The translations under genes and the position numbers were made by a program. A DNA stretch of 64,000 nt from Actinoplanes nipponensis. GTDB taxonomy: Bacteria; Actinomycetota; Actinomycetes; Mycobacteriales; Micromonosporaceae. Positions 49,874 through 58,482 of the stretch are shown here, piece after piece. Every line of letters starts with the position of its first letter. Position 1 is the first letter of the stretch. The stretch covers positions 1 to 64,000 of the forward strand of contig NZ_BOMQ01000088.1 of assembly GCF_016862275.1 (NCBI RefSeq), written 5' to 3'. The notes beneath the pieces are model-generated. The model was not told the origin of the DNA and made no database searches. It worked only from the letters and a program-made list of their open reading frames with translations.

Positions 49874-51046
49874 TCAGCGGGATCCCGCGCACAGCGCCGC
49901 GTCCACACTGTCCGAGACGTGCGTAGTCATCTCCTCGGACGTGGGCAGCGCGGTCACCGCCACCACCGCGGAGCGGCCCCGCTCGGTGACCAGGTTCCGG
50001 GTCTCGAAGCCCTGGATGTCGCCGCCGTGCCCCCAGGCGTGGCCGCCGCACGGCAACGCGTGCCGGGCGATGCCCAGGCCGTACTCCCAGTCGCCGGTGG
50101 GCTCGAATCCCGGCGCGGCGACCGTCGTCGTCAGGGCGGCCTGCTGGGCGGGCCGGAGCAGCCGGCCGCCGATCAGCGCCTCGAGGAAGGTCCGCAGCTC
50201 GCCGGGCGTGGAGATCAGCTGGCCCGCGGCCCAGCCCAGCGACGGGTCCATCCGGGTGACGTCGATCCACGGGGCGCCCGGCGCGACGGCGACGTAGCCG
50301 TGCGGGTGGCGCCCGGTGAGGCGCTGCTCGCCGACCCCGGGCCAGGACGTGTGGCGCAGGCCGAGCGGCTCGATGATGCGCCGGGTGATCTCCTCGCCGA
50401 CCGGGCGGCCGGTGACCCGCTCGGCCAGCAGGCCGGCCAGGACGTAGTTGGTGTTGCTGTACTCCCACCTCGCGCCGGGGGCGAACCGGGCGGGCCGGGT
50501 CAGCGCGGCGTCCACGAGCCGGCGCGGGTCGTAGTACGCGTGACTCAGCCGCACCAGGTCCCGCGGCTCGGTGAACAGCACGTCGTCGTAGTCGGGCAGG
50601 CCGCTGGTCTGCTGGAGCAGCTGCCGCACGGTGATCCGGCCGCCGTCGATGCCGGCGCCGCGTACCACCCCGGGCAGGTAGCGCTCGACGGTCCCGTCGA
50701 GATCGATCCGGCCCTCCCCCACGAGCTGGAGCACGACCACGGCGGTGAAGGTCTTGGTGTTGCTGCCGATCCGCACCCGGCCGTCGCGCGGCACCGGCTG
50801 CCCGGTGCGCAGGTCGGCGACGCCGGCGGTGTAGTCGCGGACCCGTCCGTCGGCGCCACGCACCGAGGCCAGCGCGCCGGGGAAGCCGTCCCCGGCGACC
50901 AGGCGGTCGAGCTGGTGCCGGACGACGTCGCTCCGGCCCGGCGCCGCGGGGCCGGCCGACGCGGCGGGCGCGGCCAGCACCGCGCCGGCGGTGAGGGCGG
51001 CGAGCGCCCCGGCGGTCACGGCGACGGCACGGCGATTGCTGATCAT
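49874..51046 (-). CDS. Secreted serine hydrolase (beta-lactamase/DD-peptidase class C family)
   Basis: This 390-residue protein has a Sec signal peptide (RRAVAVTAGALAALTAGAVL then AAPAASAGPA, cleavage near residue 32). The catalytic SNTK is at residues 95-98, the second motif is YSNTNY near 195, and HGGDIQGFE near the C-terminus is the third (HxG). The fold is that of D-alanyl-D-alanine carboxypeptidases and esterases of this superfamily. Acts outside the membrane. ATG 51046 is followed by basic residues typical of a signal. Substrate (peptidoglycan or ester) is not determinable. Confidence 0.9.
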   Translation of the reverse strand: MISNRRAVAVTAGALAALTAGAVLAAPAASAGPAAPGRSDVVRHQLDRLVAGDGFPGALASVRGADGRVRDYTAGVADLRTGQPVPRDGRVRIGSNTKTFTAVVVLQLVGEGRIDLDGTVERYLPGVVRGAGIDGGRITVRQLLQQTSGLPDYDDVLFTEPRDLVRLSHAYYDPRRLVDAALTRPARFAPGARWEYSNTNYVLAGLLAERVTGRPVGEEITRRIIEPLGLRHTSWPGVGEQRLTGRHPHGYVAVAPGAPWIDVTRMDPSLGWAAGQLISTPGELRTFLEALIGGRLLRPAQQAALTTTVAAPGFEPTGDWEYGLGIARHALPCGGHAWGHGGDIQGFETRNLVTERGRSAVVAVTALPTSEEMTTHVSDSVDAALCAGSR

Positions 51047-51267
51047 GGGAGCTCCTCGGCTGGTGTCGGTCCTGGGTACGCCCTCCAGCCTGGGGAAATC
51101 CCGGCGGGTTCTCGATCCCGCCTGCTGCCCGCCCGCGGTACCGCAGGCGCTACCGGCCCGGCGCGTCCCGCGACCCGGCCCCGCCCGGTCAGCCGCCGGC
51201 CTGGCCGTGACCCGGCCGGCCGGCGGCCCGGCGCCGGCGACGACCGCGGTCCACCAGCGCCGGGACC

Positions 51268-52062
51268 TCAGTGCGGGCTGTGCCACCCCAGCGCGCCGGT
51301 CAGCTCGGCCAGCAGCGCCTCGTCGCCGGCCAGCCCGGCGTCCAGCAGCTCCAGCACCCGCCGGCTCGCCTCGGCCGGCGACCCGTTCGCCGCGCCCCGC
51401 ACGTCGTCCGCGGCGGCGTCCTTGACCGGTGGACCTGCCCCGCGCAGGTGGGCGATCCAGGCCGCGACCGCCCGCACCGCACCGGCCGGCATCCGGCCGG
51501 CGGCCCTTTCCGCGCGCAGCACCGGCAGGATCCGTACGGGCAGCTTCAGCGAGCCGTCCGCGGCGATCTGCGCCAGCCGGTGCCGGATGCGCGGGTTGGA
51601 CCACCGCTCGACCAGCGCCGCCCGGTACGCGGCGATCTTCGCGGCCGGCAGCGGCAGGTGCCGGGACGCCTCGTCCCACCACTGCTCCAGCCAGCGCCGG
51701 CACCGCGGATCGGTGACGGCCCGCTCGACCGTCTCGTGGCCGAGCCCGCCCCCGGCGTACGCCAGCAGCGAGTGCCCGCCGTTGAGCAGCCACAGCTTGC
51801 GCTGCTCATACGGGGTGACGTCGGCGACGAACCGGGCGCCGGCGGCCTGCCACGCCGGGCGCCCGCCGGGGAAGTCGCCGCTGAGCACCCACTCGGCGTA
51901 CGGCTCGGTGACCACGGGCGCCGCGTCGGCCCGGCCGGTCCGCGCCGCGACGGCGCTGATGTCGTCCTCGGTGGTGGCCGCGGTGATCCGGTCGACCATC
52001 GTGGTGACGAACGAGACGGTGTCCCGGATCCACGCCGCGAGGGCCGGGTCGAGCGACGCCGC
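51268..52062 (-). pseudogene. Mannitol dehydrogenase/fructuronate reductase remnant
   Basis: The frame from about 52062 to 51268 reads LDPALAAWIRDTVSFVTTMV then DRITAATTEDDIS, and later EPYAEWVLSGDFPGGRPAW and KLWLLNGGHSLLAYAG, the C-terminal domain of polyol-specific dehydrogenases (mannitol dehydrogenase, fructuronate reductase). The N-terminal NAD-binding half, about 220 residues in the family, is missing. Upstream, the same open frame runs without a stop into the tail of a LacI-type regulator, so a deletion appears to have joined the two. An ATG at 51999 could make a 243-residue fragment, but it would have no cofactor site. Confidence 0.75.
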
Positions 52063-52140
52063 CAGGCGGCCGGCGGCAATCGGTTGCCACGACTTGCCCC
52101 CGAGCGCGCTACGGCGGGGCGGACCCGGCAGCCCGGGCCC

Positions 52141-52543
52141 GGCCGGCGCCGCGACGGTGGTCAGCGGCGGGGTGACCAGCTCGGCCGCGAAGATGTTGTC
52201 GAAGCCGATGACGCTGACGTCGCGCGGGACGCGGGCGCCGGGTACCCGGCCGCGGAGGCGGCCGGGCGCCCCGGACGATTTCGGAGTAGAACGGGTGGGT
52301 GATGTCCGAGATGGCCAGCGCGAGCATCGAGGTCCGCCCGGTGGGCCGGGCGCGGGCCGGCGAGTGGGTGCGGTATCCCAGCTCGGCGGCGATCCGGCGG
52401 ACCCGTTCGTTGGTCTCGAGGCCCACCCGGCCGGGCCGGGAGAAGGCGCGCGATACCGTCGACGGTGCGACTCCCGCCGCCCGTGCCACGTCGTCGATGG
52501 TGGGTGGCCGGGGCCGGGGGCCCCGTGCCCGCGTCGTCCACAC
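52141..52543 (-). pseudogene. LacI-family regulator, internally deleted and frameshifted
   Basis: GTG 52543 opens a good LacI helix-turn-helix: PPTIDDVARAAGVAPSTVSR AFSRPGRVG. The ligand domain begins MLALAISDITHPFYSEIVRG but then breaks. A different frame gives RPAASAAGYP, and a third gives RVPRDVSVIGFDNIFAAELV then TPPLTTVAAP, which is the C-terminal block of LacI proteins. About 150 residues between these blocks are missing, so the gene has both an internal deletion and two frameshifts. It is adjacent to the decayed polyol/hexuronate dehydrogenase, its likely former target. Confidence 0.75.
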
Positions 52544-52637
52544 GCACCTCCGCGGCCGAGGCGATCGTCACCGACGTCAGTGACCGGCGCCCGGGCGGCA
52601 ACCGCCGGCGGGCGGCCCCGTACCGAAGGGAACCTCC

Positions 52638-53459
52638 ATGATCGACACGGCAGGCGTGACCGCCCGGCTCGCCGGCATCGGCCGGCTCGGCGTCGCCTTC
52701 TCCGGCGGGGTCGACTCCTCGGTGCTGCTGGCCCTGGCCGCCCGGGCGCTCGGGCCCGGCCGGGTCGTGGCGATCCTGGGCGTCTCCCCCAGCCTGGCCG
52801 CCGCCGAACGGGCCGCGGCGCACGAGGTGGCCCGGCACATCGGCGTCGCGGTCGTCGAGGTGGCCACCCACGAGGGCGACCGGGCCGCGTACCGGGCCAA
52901 CGGCCCGGACCGGTGCTTCCACTGCAAGGACGAGCTGTTCACCCGGATCGGCGACGAGGTCGTGGCGGCGCACGGCCTCGACGCGATCGCGTACGGCGAG
53001 AACGCCGACGACGCCCGCCGCCCGGACCGGCCCGGGTCCCGGGCCGCGGTGGCCCACCGGGTGTTGCGGCCGCTGGCCGACGCCGGGCTCGACAAGGCGG
53101 CGGTCCGCGCGATCGCCCGTGACCTGGCGCTGCCGTGCGCCGACAAGCCGGCCGCGCCCTGCCTGGCGTCGCGCATCCCGCACTTCGCCGACGTCACCCC
53201 GGCCAAGCTGGGCCAGATCGAGCTGGCCGAGGCGGCGCTGCGCCGGCTGGGCTTCGCCGAGCTGCGGGTCCGCCACCACGGCGAGGTCGCCCGGATCGAG
53301 CTGCCGGCCGGGGACCTGCCCCGGGCCGTCGCCGAGCCGCTGCGCGGCGAGATCCGCGCGGCGGTGCTGGCGGCCGGATTCCGGTTCGTCACGCTGGACC
53401 TGTCCGGGGTGCAGTCGGGCGCGTTCACGCTGCCGCTGGTCGGGCCCGCGCATGCCTGA
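52638..53459 (+). CDS. larE: LarE, sacrificial sulfur transferase of the nickel-pincer cofactor
   Basis: This 273-residue PP-loop protein donates sulfur from a cysteine to the pyridinium cofactor precursor. The ATP loop FSGGVDSS is at residues 21-28, RCFHCKDE follows at 92-99, and C175 in KPAAPCLASRI is at the position of the sacrificial cysteine of Lactobacillus plantarum LarE. ATG 52638 has a GGAAC site at good spacing. It starts the larE-larB-larC run; the larB start lies inside its last codons (8-base overlap). Confidence 0.93.
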   Translation: MIDTAGVTARLAGIGRLGVAFSGGVDSSVLLALAARALGPGRVVAILGVSPSLAAAERAAAHEVARHIGVAVVEVATHEGDRAAYRANGPDRCFHCKDELFTRIGDEVVAAHGLDAIAYGENADDARRPDRPGSRAAVAHRVLRPLADAGLDKAAVRAIARDLALPCADKPAAPCLASRIPHFADVTPAKLGQIELAEAALRRLGFAELRVRHHGEVARIELPAGDLPRAVAEPLRGEIRAAVLAAGFRFVTLDLSGVQSGAFTLPLVGPAHA

Positions 53460-54144
53460 CGACCGGCCCGGCGATCTCGCCGCCTTCGCCCAGCTCGACC
53501 TGGACCGGACCGCCCGGCGCGGCTACCCCGAGGCGGTGTACTGCGCCGGCAAGACACCCGGGCAGGTCGGCGCGATCGCCGCCGCCGTCCGCGCCCGGCC
53601 GGACGTGGTCACCCTGTTCACCCGGGCCGGGCCGGGGCACGCCGCGGCGGTGCTGCGCGAGCTGCCCGACGCCCGGCACGACCCGGAGGCGGCGTTGCTG
53701 GCCTGGCCGCCGCAACCGCCCGCGCCGGCCGGCGGGCTCGTGGTCGTCGTGGCGGCCGGGACCTCCGACCTGCCGGTCGCCCGCGAGGCGCTGCAGACGG
53801 CGCGCTACCTGGGCCGGCGTACCGAGCTGGTCGTCGATGTGGGGGTGGCCGGGCTGCACCGGGTGCTGGGCCGGCTGGAGCTGCTGCGCCGGGCCCGCGT
53901 GGTCGTGGTGGCCGCGGGGATGGACGGCGCCCTGCCCAGCGTCGTCGCCGGCCTGGTCGCCGCGCCGGTGGTCGCGCTGCCGACCTCGGTCGGGTACGGC
54001 GCCGCCTTCGACGGCCTGGCGGCCCTGCTGGCGATGATGAACGCCTGCGCCCCGGGCGTCGCCGTCGTGAACATCGACAACGGGTACGGCGCCGGGCACC
54101 TCGCCGCGCAGATCGCCGCCCCGGCGCCCGCGGAGCCGGCGTGA
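53452..54144 (+). CDS. larB: LarB, pyridinium-3,5-biscarboxylate mononucleotide synthase
   Basis: This 230-residue enzyme carboxylates nicotinic acid adenine dinucleotide, the first step of nickel-pincer cofactor making. Family blocks are RRGYPEAVYCAGKTPGQVGA, GLVVVVAAGTSDLPVAREA and VVVVAAGMDGALPSVVAGLV with PTSVGYGAAFDGLAALLAMM. ATG 53452 overlaps larE by 8 bases. The C-terminal AIR-carboxylase-like domain is complete, so the protein should be active. The stop overlaps larC. Confidence 0.93.
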   Translation: MPDDRPGDLAAFAQLDLDRTARRGYPEAVYCAGKTPGQVGAIAAAVRARPDVVTLFTRAGPGHAAAVLRELPDARHDPEAALLAWPPQPPAPAGGLVVVVAAGTSDLPVAREALQTARYLGRRTELVVDVGVAGLHRVLGRLELLRRARVVVVAAGMDGALPSVVAGLVAAPVVALPTSVGYGAAFDGLAALLAMMNACAPGVAVVNIDNGYGAGHLAAQIAAPAPAEPA

Positions 54145-55370
54145 CAGCGCACCGGCACGCGTGGATCGACGCGTCGGCCGGGGTGGCCGGGGACATGCTG
54201 CTCGGCGCGCTGATCGACGCCGGCGCCGCCCCGGGGGCCGTCCGGCTCGCGGTGGAGGCGGTCGTGCCCGGGGCCGTGCGGATCTCCTCGGCCGCGGTGA
54301 CCCGGGCCGGGCTGCGCGCCGTGCACGTCCGGGTCGAGCCGCTGATCGCCGACGCCCCCCGGCGTACCTGGTCCACCATCCGCGGCCTGCTGGCCGGGGC
54401 CGCGCTCGCGCCGCGGGTCCGCGACCGGGCCACCGCGGTCTTCGCCCGGCTGGCCGAGGCGGAGGCGCGGGTGCACGGCATCCCCGCCGCCGACGTGCAC
54501 TTCCACGAGGTGGGCGCGCTGGACTCGCTCGCCGACGTCGTCGGGATCTGCGCCGCGCTGGAGGAGCTCGGCGTCGCCACCGTCAGCGCGGGCGAGGTCG
54601 CGGTCGGCGCCGGCCGGGTCCGGACCGCGCACGGCGAGCTGCCGGTCCCGGTGCCCGCCGTGGCCGAGCTCGCCCGGGGCTGGCGCGTGCGCGCCGGCGG
54701 CGCCGGGGAACTGGCCACCCCGACCGGGCTGGCGGCGATCCGCGCGCTCGCCGCGTCCTGCGAGGACCTGCCGCCCCTGCTGGTCGAGGCGGTCGGGGTC
54801 GGCGCGGGCAGCCGGGACACCCCCGGGCGGGCCAATGTGGTGCGCGTGGTCCTCGGCGCCGGACCGCCCGCCGCGCCGGGCGTCGCCGCCGAGCCGGCCG
54901 TGCTGCTGGAGGCCAACGTCGACGACCTCGACCCGCGGCTGTGGCCGGAGGTCCTCGCCGGGCTGCTGCGATGCGGCGCCGCCGACGCCTGGCTGGCGCC
55001 GATCACCATGAAGAAGGGCCGCCCGGCGCACACCCTCAGCGTGCTGTGCCACCCGGAGCGCGCCGCGATCCTGCGGGAACGCATCTTCCGCGACACCAGC
55101 ACCCTCGGGGTCCGCGAGGGCGCGCTGCGCAAGCACGTGCTGCCGCGGGCCTTCGCCGACGTCGCCGTGGCCGGCGCACCCGTGGCGGTCAAGCTGGGCC
55201 ACGACCGCGGCGTCATCGTGCAGGTGATGCCCGAGTTCGACGACGTCGCGGCGCTCGCCCGCAAGCTCGGCCGGGCCGAGCGGCAGGTGCTCGCGGAGGC
55301 GGCGGCCGCCGCGGCCGCCGCCGGACTGGTCGTGGGCGCCCCGCTGCCCGGTGACGCCCGCCCGGCCTGA
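54141..55370 (+). CDS. larC: LarC, CTP-dependent nickel insertase
   Basis: This 409-residue protein inserts nickel into the sulfur-bearing pyridinium cofactor. It opens AWIDASAGVAGDMLLGALID, has the family's HEVGALDSLADVVGI block near residues 125-140 with metal-binding His and Glu, and the C-terminal LLEANVDDLDPRLWPEVLAG and MKKGRPAHTLSVLCHPE. GTG 54141 overlaps larB by 4 bases. Unlike the L. plantarum gene, which is read by a programmed frameshift, this is a single frame. No larA gene is adjacent; the only larA-like sequence seen is the ruin at 15.2 kb. Confidence 0.94.
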   Translation: MTAHRHAWIDASAGVAGDMLLGALIDAGAAPGAVRLAVEAVVPGAVRISSAAVTRAGLRAVHVRVEPLIADAPRRTWSTIRGLLAGAALAPRVRDRATAVFARLAEAEARVHGIPAADVHFHEVGALDSLADVVGICAALEELGVATVSAGEVAVGAGRVRTAHGELPVPVPAVAELARGWRVRAGGAGELATPTGLAAIRALAASCEDLPPLLVEAVGVGAGSRDTPGRANVVRVVLGAGPPAAPGVAAEPAVLLEANVDDLDPRLWPEVLAGLLRCGAADAWLAPITMKKGRPAHTLSVLCHPERAAILRERIFRDTSTLGVREGALRKHVLPRAFADVAVAGAPVAVKLGHDRGVIVQVMPEFDDVAALARKLGRAERQVLAEAAAAAAAAGLVVGAPLPGDARPA

Positions 55371-55399
55371 CCCGCGGCAAGTGATGGCAAGTCCTGGTC

Positions 55400-55801
55400 A
55401 TGAGACTCTCCGTCCGATCCATCGTCGGCTACGGCGCCGGCGACGCCGCCAACAACCTGGCCTTCACGCTCGGCACGACCTTCCTGCTGCTCTACTGCAC
55501 CGACGTGGTCGGCCTGCCGGCGGCGACGGTCGGCACCATGTTCCTGGTCGTCCGGCTGTGGGACGCGTACGCGCTGGCCGCCGGCGGCTACGTCAGCACC
55601 CCGGGCCCGGGCGCGGCGCAGCCGCACACCGCGATCATCGCGATCAAGGCCGCCCTGGGCCTGGTCCCGGCGGGCCGACGAGCGCACGCGGGTCCTGCTG
55701 GCGGCTACGGCCGCCGCGCCGGCGCCGGTGCCCGCGTGACCCACGGCGTGGATGGCCCGCCGCGGGGGTACATCGAGCCGACGAACCCCCGGCCCCTGTG
55801 A
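55400..55801 (+). pseudogene. GPH-family sugar transporter, internally deleted
   Basis: The N-terminal 58 codons read SVRSIVGYGAGDAANNLAFT, TFLLLYCTDVVGLPAATVG and MFLVVRLWDA, the start of a glycoside-pentoside-hexuronide transporter. Immediately afterwards comes YALAAGGYVSTPGPGAAQ and IIAIKAALGLVPAG, which fits the last helix pair of the same family. About 350 residues between are gone. Beyond LVPAG the frame shifts; the neighbouring frame gives RADERTRVLLAATAAA. A 133-residue product could still be made but would not be a transporter. Starts 29 bases after larC. Confidence 0.75.
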
Positions 55802-55808
55802 GGATGCC

Positions 55809-56672
55809 ATGTCTGATCTGCGGAAGCTGTTGCGCGCCGAGCCCGGCGGCACCCGGCTCGCCGACATCGACCCCCGGAGCACGCCCGGACTGCCCGGCCG
55901 GCGGGTGGTCGGCGACGACCGGAAAGGGTGGTCCGCGACCGAGGTCGCCGCCGCCTCCGAGGCGCTCGGCGGGTACCAGGAACGGTTGTTCGCCTCGGCC
56001 AAGGAGGGCGCCACCCGGCAGCGGGTGCTGCTGGTGCTGCAGGCCATGGACTGCGGGGGCAAGGACGGCACCGTCCGCAACGTCACCCAGGGCATGAGCC
56101 CGGCGGGGATGAAGGCCGTCGGCTTCGGCCCGCCGACGGCGGAGGAACGCCGCCACGACTTCCTGTGGCGCATCGCCCGGGCGCTGCCCGCGCCCGGCTA
56201 CGTGGGCGTCTTCAACCGCTCGCACTACGAGGACGTCCTGGTCGCGCGCGTCCACAACCTCGTCAGCGAGGACGTCTGGTCGGGGCGCTACGAGCAGATC
56301 AACGCCTTCGAGGCCGAGCAGGCGGCCGACGGCCTGACCATGGTCAAGGTCATGCTGCACATCTCCCGCGACGAGCAGAAGAAGCGGCTCCTGGCCCGGC
56401 TCGACGACCCCGGCAAGCACTGGAAGTACAACCCCGGCGACCTCGCCGAACGGGCCCGCTGGGACGACTACCAGCAGGCCTACGAGGACGCCCTGAACCG
56501 GTGCAGCACGGACGCCGCGCCCTGGTACGTGGTCCCCGCGGACCGCAAGTGGTACCGCAACTGGGCGGTCGCCACCCTGCTGCGGGACACCTTCGCCGAC
56601 CTCGACCCGCAGTACCCGGAGCCGGACTTCGACGTGGCCGCCGAGCGCGCCAAGCTGCTGGCCGCCGGTTGA
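55809..56672 (+). CDS. ppk2: Polyphosphate kinase 2 family protein
   Basis: This 287-residue cytoplasmic kinase transfers phosphate between polyphosphate and nucleoside phosphates. Walker A is DCGGKDGT at residues 81-88 (after LLVLQAM), the lid block FNRSHYEDVLVARVHNLVS follows, and RARWDDYQQAYEDAL and PWYVVPADRKWYRNWAVATL complete the PPK2 signature. Length fits single-domain PPK2 class I. ATG 55809 follows AGGATGCC; GTG or ATG starts further upstream lie in the transporter relic. Whether it makes ATP/GTP or ADP cannot be told here. Confidence 0.92.
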   Translation: MSDLRKLLRAEPGGTRLADIDPRSTPGLPGRRVVGDDRKGWSATEVAAASEALGGYQERLFASAKEGATRQRVLLVLQAMDCGGKDGTVRNVTQGMSPAGMKAVGFGPPTAEERRHDFLWRIARALPAPGYVGVFNRSHYEDVLVARVHNLVSEDVWSGRYEQINAFEAEQAADGLTMVKVMLHISRDEQKKRLLARLDDPGKHWKYNPGDLAERARWDDYQQAYEDALNRCSTDAAPWYVVPADRKWYRNWAVATLLRDTFADLDPQYPEPDFDVAAERAKLLAAG

Positions 56673-56681
56673 GGCCGGCCC

Positions 56682-57044
56682 TCAGCCGGTGGGCGTGGCC
56701 GCCCGGACGGCCTCCTCCACCGTGGGGTGCAGCGGCAGGATGCGATCGAGGTTGGCGGCGTGCAGCACGACGGCGACCGGCGGCTGGAGGCCGGCCAGGT
56801 GGACCTGCCCGGTGCCCGCGGTGGTCCGCCGGTGCAGGTCCACGAACAGCGCCAGGCCGCCGGAGTCGCAGAAGCCGAGCTCGGTGAGGTCGATGACCAG
56901 CCGGTCGTGGCCGCCGTGGAGCGCCGCCTCGGCGGCGTCGGCGAGCACCGCGCGGCTGTCGTGGTCCAGCTCGCCGGCGGCGGCCAACACCGCCACCCGC
57001 GCCGCCACGTGCCGGGTGGTGACCGTGAGCATCTGCTGCGTCAT
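56682..57044 (-). CDS. STAS-domain anti-sigma-factor antagonist
   Basis: This 120-residue protein has the STAS fold: VAVLAAAGELDHDSRAVLAD, then HDRLVIDLTELGFCDSGGLA, in which the serine of CDSGG is the phosphorylated residue of SpoIIAA/RsbV proteins. It binds an anti-sigma kinase in its dephosphorylated form. ATG 57044 overlaps the stop of the PP2C phosphatase gene, so the phosphatase and its substrate are made together. No sigma factor or anti-sigma gene is visible in the window. Confidence 0.92.
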   Translation of the reverse strand: MTQQMLTVTTRHVAARVAVLAAAGELDHDSRAVLADAAEAALHGGHDRLVIDLTELGFCDSGGLALFVDLHRRTTAGTGQVHLAGLQPPVAVVLHAANLDRILPLHPTVEEAVRAATPTG

Positions 57045-58291
57045 GACGCCGGGTGGTCCTCTCCGCCGTTCGGCCCCGCGTGAGGCACGGTCTTCAGCGC
57101 CGCGGGGGTGGACCATTGCACCAGCATCAGCGTGGCGTCGTCCACGGGCGGCCCCGCCTGATGGTCCACCACCGCGTGCGCCAGCCGGCGCAGGGTCTCC
57201 GGCGCCGGCAGTCCGGCGCCCTCGTGCTGCTCGGTCAGGTCGACGAGGCGGGCCACACCGAACCGGTCGCCGCCGGCGGTCCGCGCCTCGGTGACGCCGT
57301 CCGTGTAGAGCAGCAGACGGTCCTCCGGCTCCAGCACCTCCTCGGCCACCTCGACGGCGGGGTCCTCGATGCCCAGCGGCATCCGCCGGCCCGCGCCGAG
57401 CTCGCGCACCAGCTTGCCGTGCCGCAGCAGCAGCGGCGCGGGGTGGCCGGCGTTGACGTACCGCAACCGGCCGGTCTCCAGGTCGAGCTCGGCGAGGACC
57501 GCGGTGGCGAAGCGGGTGTCGGTGAACTGCTCGACCAGGGCGGCGTCGGCCGCGCGGGCCTGGTGGTGGACGTCGCCGCCGGCGTGCCGGACGGCCCGGA
57601 TCGCGGCCAGCGCGACCGCGCACGCCAGCCCGGCCCGCAGCCCGCGGCCCACCGCGTCGAGGATCAGCAGGCTCGCGGTGGCGCCGTCGAGGGCGTAGTC
57701 GAAGCCGTCGCCGCCCACCTCGTAGCAGGGTTGCAGGATGGCGCTGATGGCCACCCGCCGGGTGCTGGACGTCAGCGGCGGCAGCAGGCGCCACAGCAGC
57801 TCCGACGCCGGCGACATCGGCCGGGTCCGGCGCGCGCGGTCGATGCCGTCGCCGCGCTCGCCGAGGCTGGCCACGAGGTGCCCGACGAGCCCGGCGAGCA
57901 GCTCGCACTGCCGGACGAACTCCGGATCGCCGATGTCCACGCCCGCGGCCGCCCCGTACTCCAGGACCCCGATCCGGTCGGTGCTGTCGACCATGGGCAC
58001 CCACCAGCGGCGCCGGCCCTCGCTTCCGGCGGGAGCCGACTCCACCCGGGCGAAGACCCGCCCGGGCAGCGAGCCGTCGACCGGCAGCGGCTCCGCCGGC
58101 GGCCGGCCCGGCTCGCTCAGCGCGCGCAACGCGATCTGCTCGTGGTCGACCAGCCAGATCCGGGTACGCAGGCCCAGTCGGGCCACGGCGGCGTTCACGC
58201 CGGGCGCCAGGTCCTCCGGCGTCCAGAAGGAGGAACCGCCCAGCACCTCGCGCAGCGCGTCGAGCCACCGCAACCGCTGCGCCTCGTCCAT
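57041..58291 (-). CDS. GAF-PP2C (SpoIIE/RsbU-like) phosphatase
   Basis: This 416-residue protein has a GAF-like N-terminal part (about residues 20-165: LGLRTRIWLVDHEQIALRAL, WWVPMVDSTDRIGVLEYGAA) and a C-terminal PP2C phosphatase domain. The metal-binding aspartates are in CYEVGGDGFDYALDG, LLILDAVGRGLRAGLAC and LLLYTDGVTEARTAGGDRFG, with NAGHPAPLLLRHG between. It should dephosphorylate the STAS protein encoded next. The GAF part is the likely sensor. ATG 58291 is the first start. Confidence 0.9.
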   Translation of the reverse strand: MDEAQRLRWLDALREVLGGSSFWTPEDLAPGVNAAVARLGLRTRIWLVDHEQIALRALSEPGRPPAEPLPVDGSLPGRVFARVESAPAGSEGRRRWWVPMVDSTDRIGVLEYGAAAGVDIGDPEFVRQCELLAGLVGHLVASLGERGDGIDRARRTRPMSPASELLWRLLPPLTSSTRRVAISAILQPCYEVGGDGFDYALDGATASLLILDAVGRGLRAGLACAVALAAIRAVRHAGGDVHHQARAADAALVEQFTDTRFATAVLAELDLETGRLRYVNAGHPAPLLLRHGKLVRELGAGRRMPLGIEDPAVEVAEEVLEPEDRLLLYTDGVTEARTAGGDRFGVARLVDLTEQHEGAGLPAPETLRRLAHAVVDHQAGPPVDDATLMLVQWSTPAALKTVPHAGPNGGEDHPAS

Positions 58292-58482
58292 GGGCGCCAG
58301 CGTAGGTCAACCGGGCTCGGGAGCAGGAGCGGTTCAGCCCGCGGGGCCGGGGACGGCGGGGCAGGGCCAGCCGGGGCATCAGCCACGGGCGACGGGCCGG
58401 CGGACGCCCTCGGCGTGACGGGCGGGTCGGCGCCGCGGACCCGCGTGCCGGGGCCGGTCCCCGGATCCGGCATCCTGGCCTG

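Noticed and set aside
51047..51267. A gene between the serine hydrolase and the dehydrogenase relic
   Set aside because: No start with a ribosome site and no recognisable protein; likely promoter and spacer.
58292..58482. Short ORFs in the gap between the PP2C gene and the enoyl-CoA hydratase gene
   Set aside because: They are antisense extensions of neighbours without support; the space probably holds two divergent promoters.
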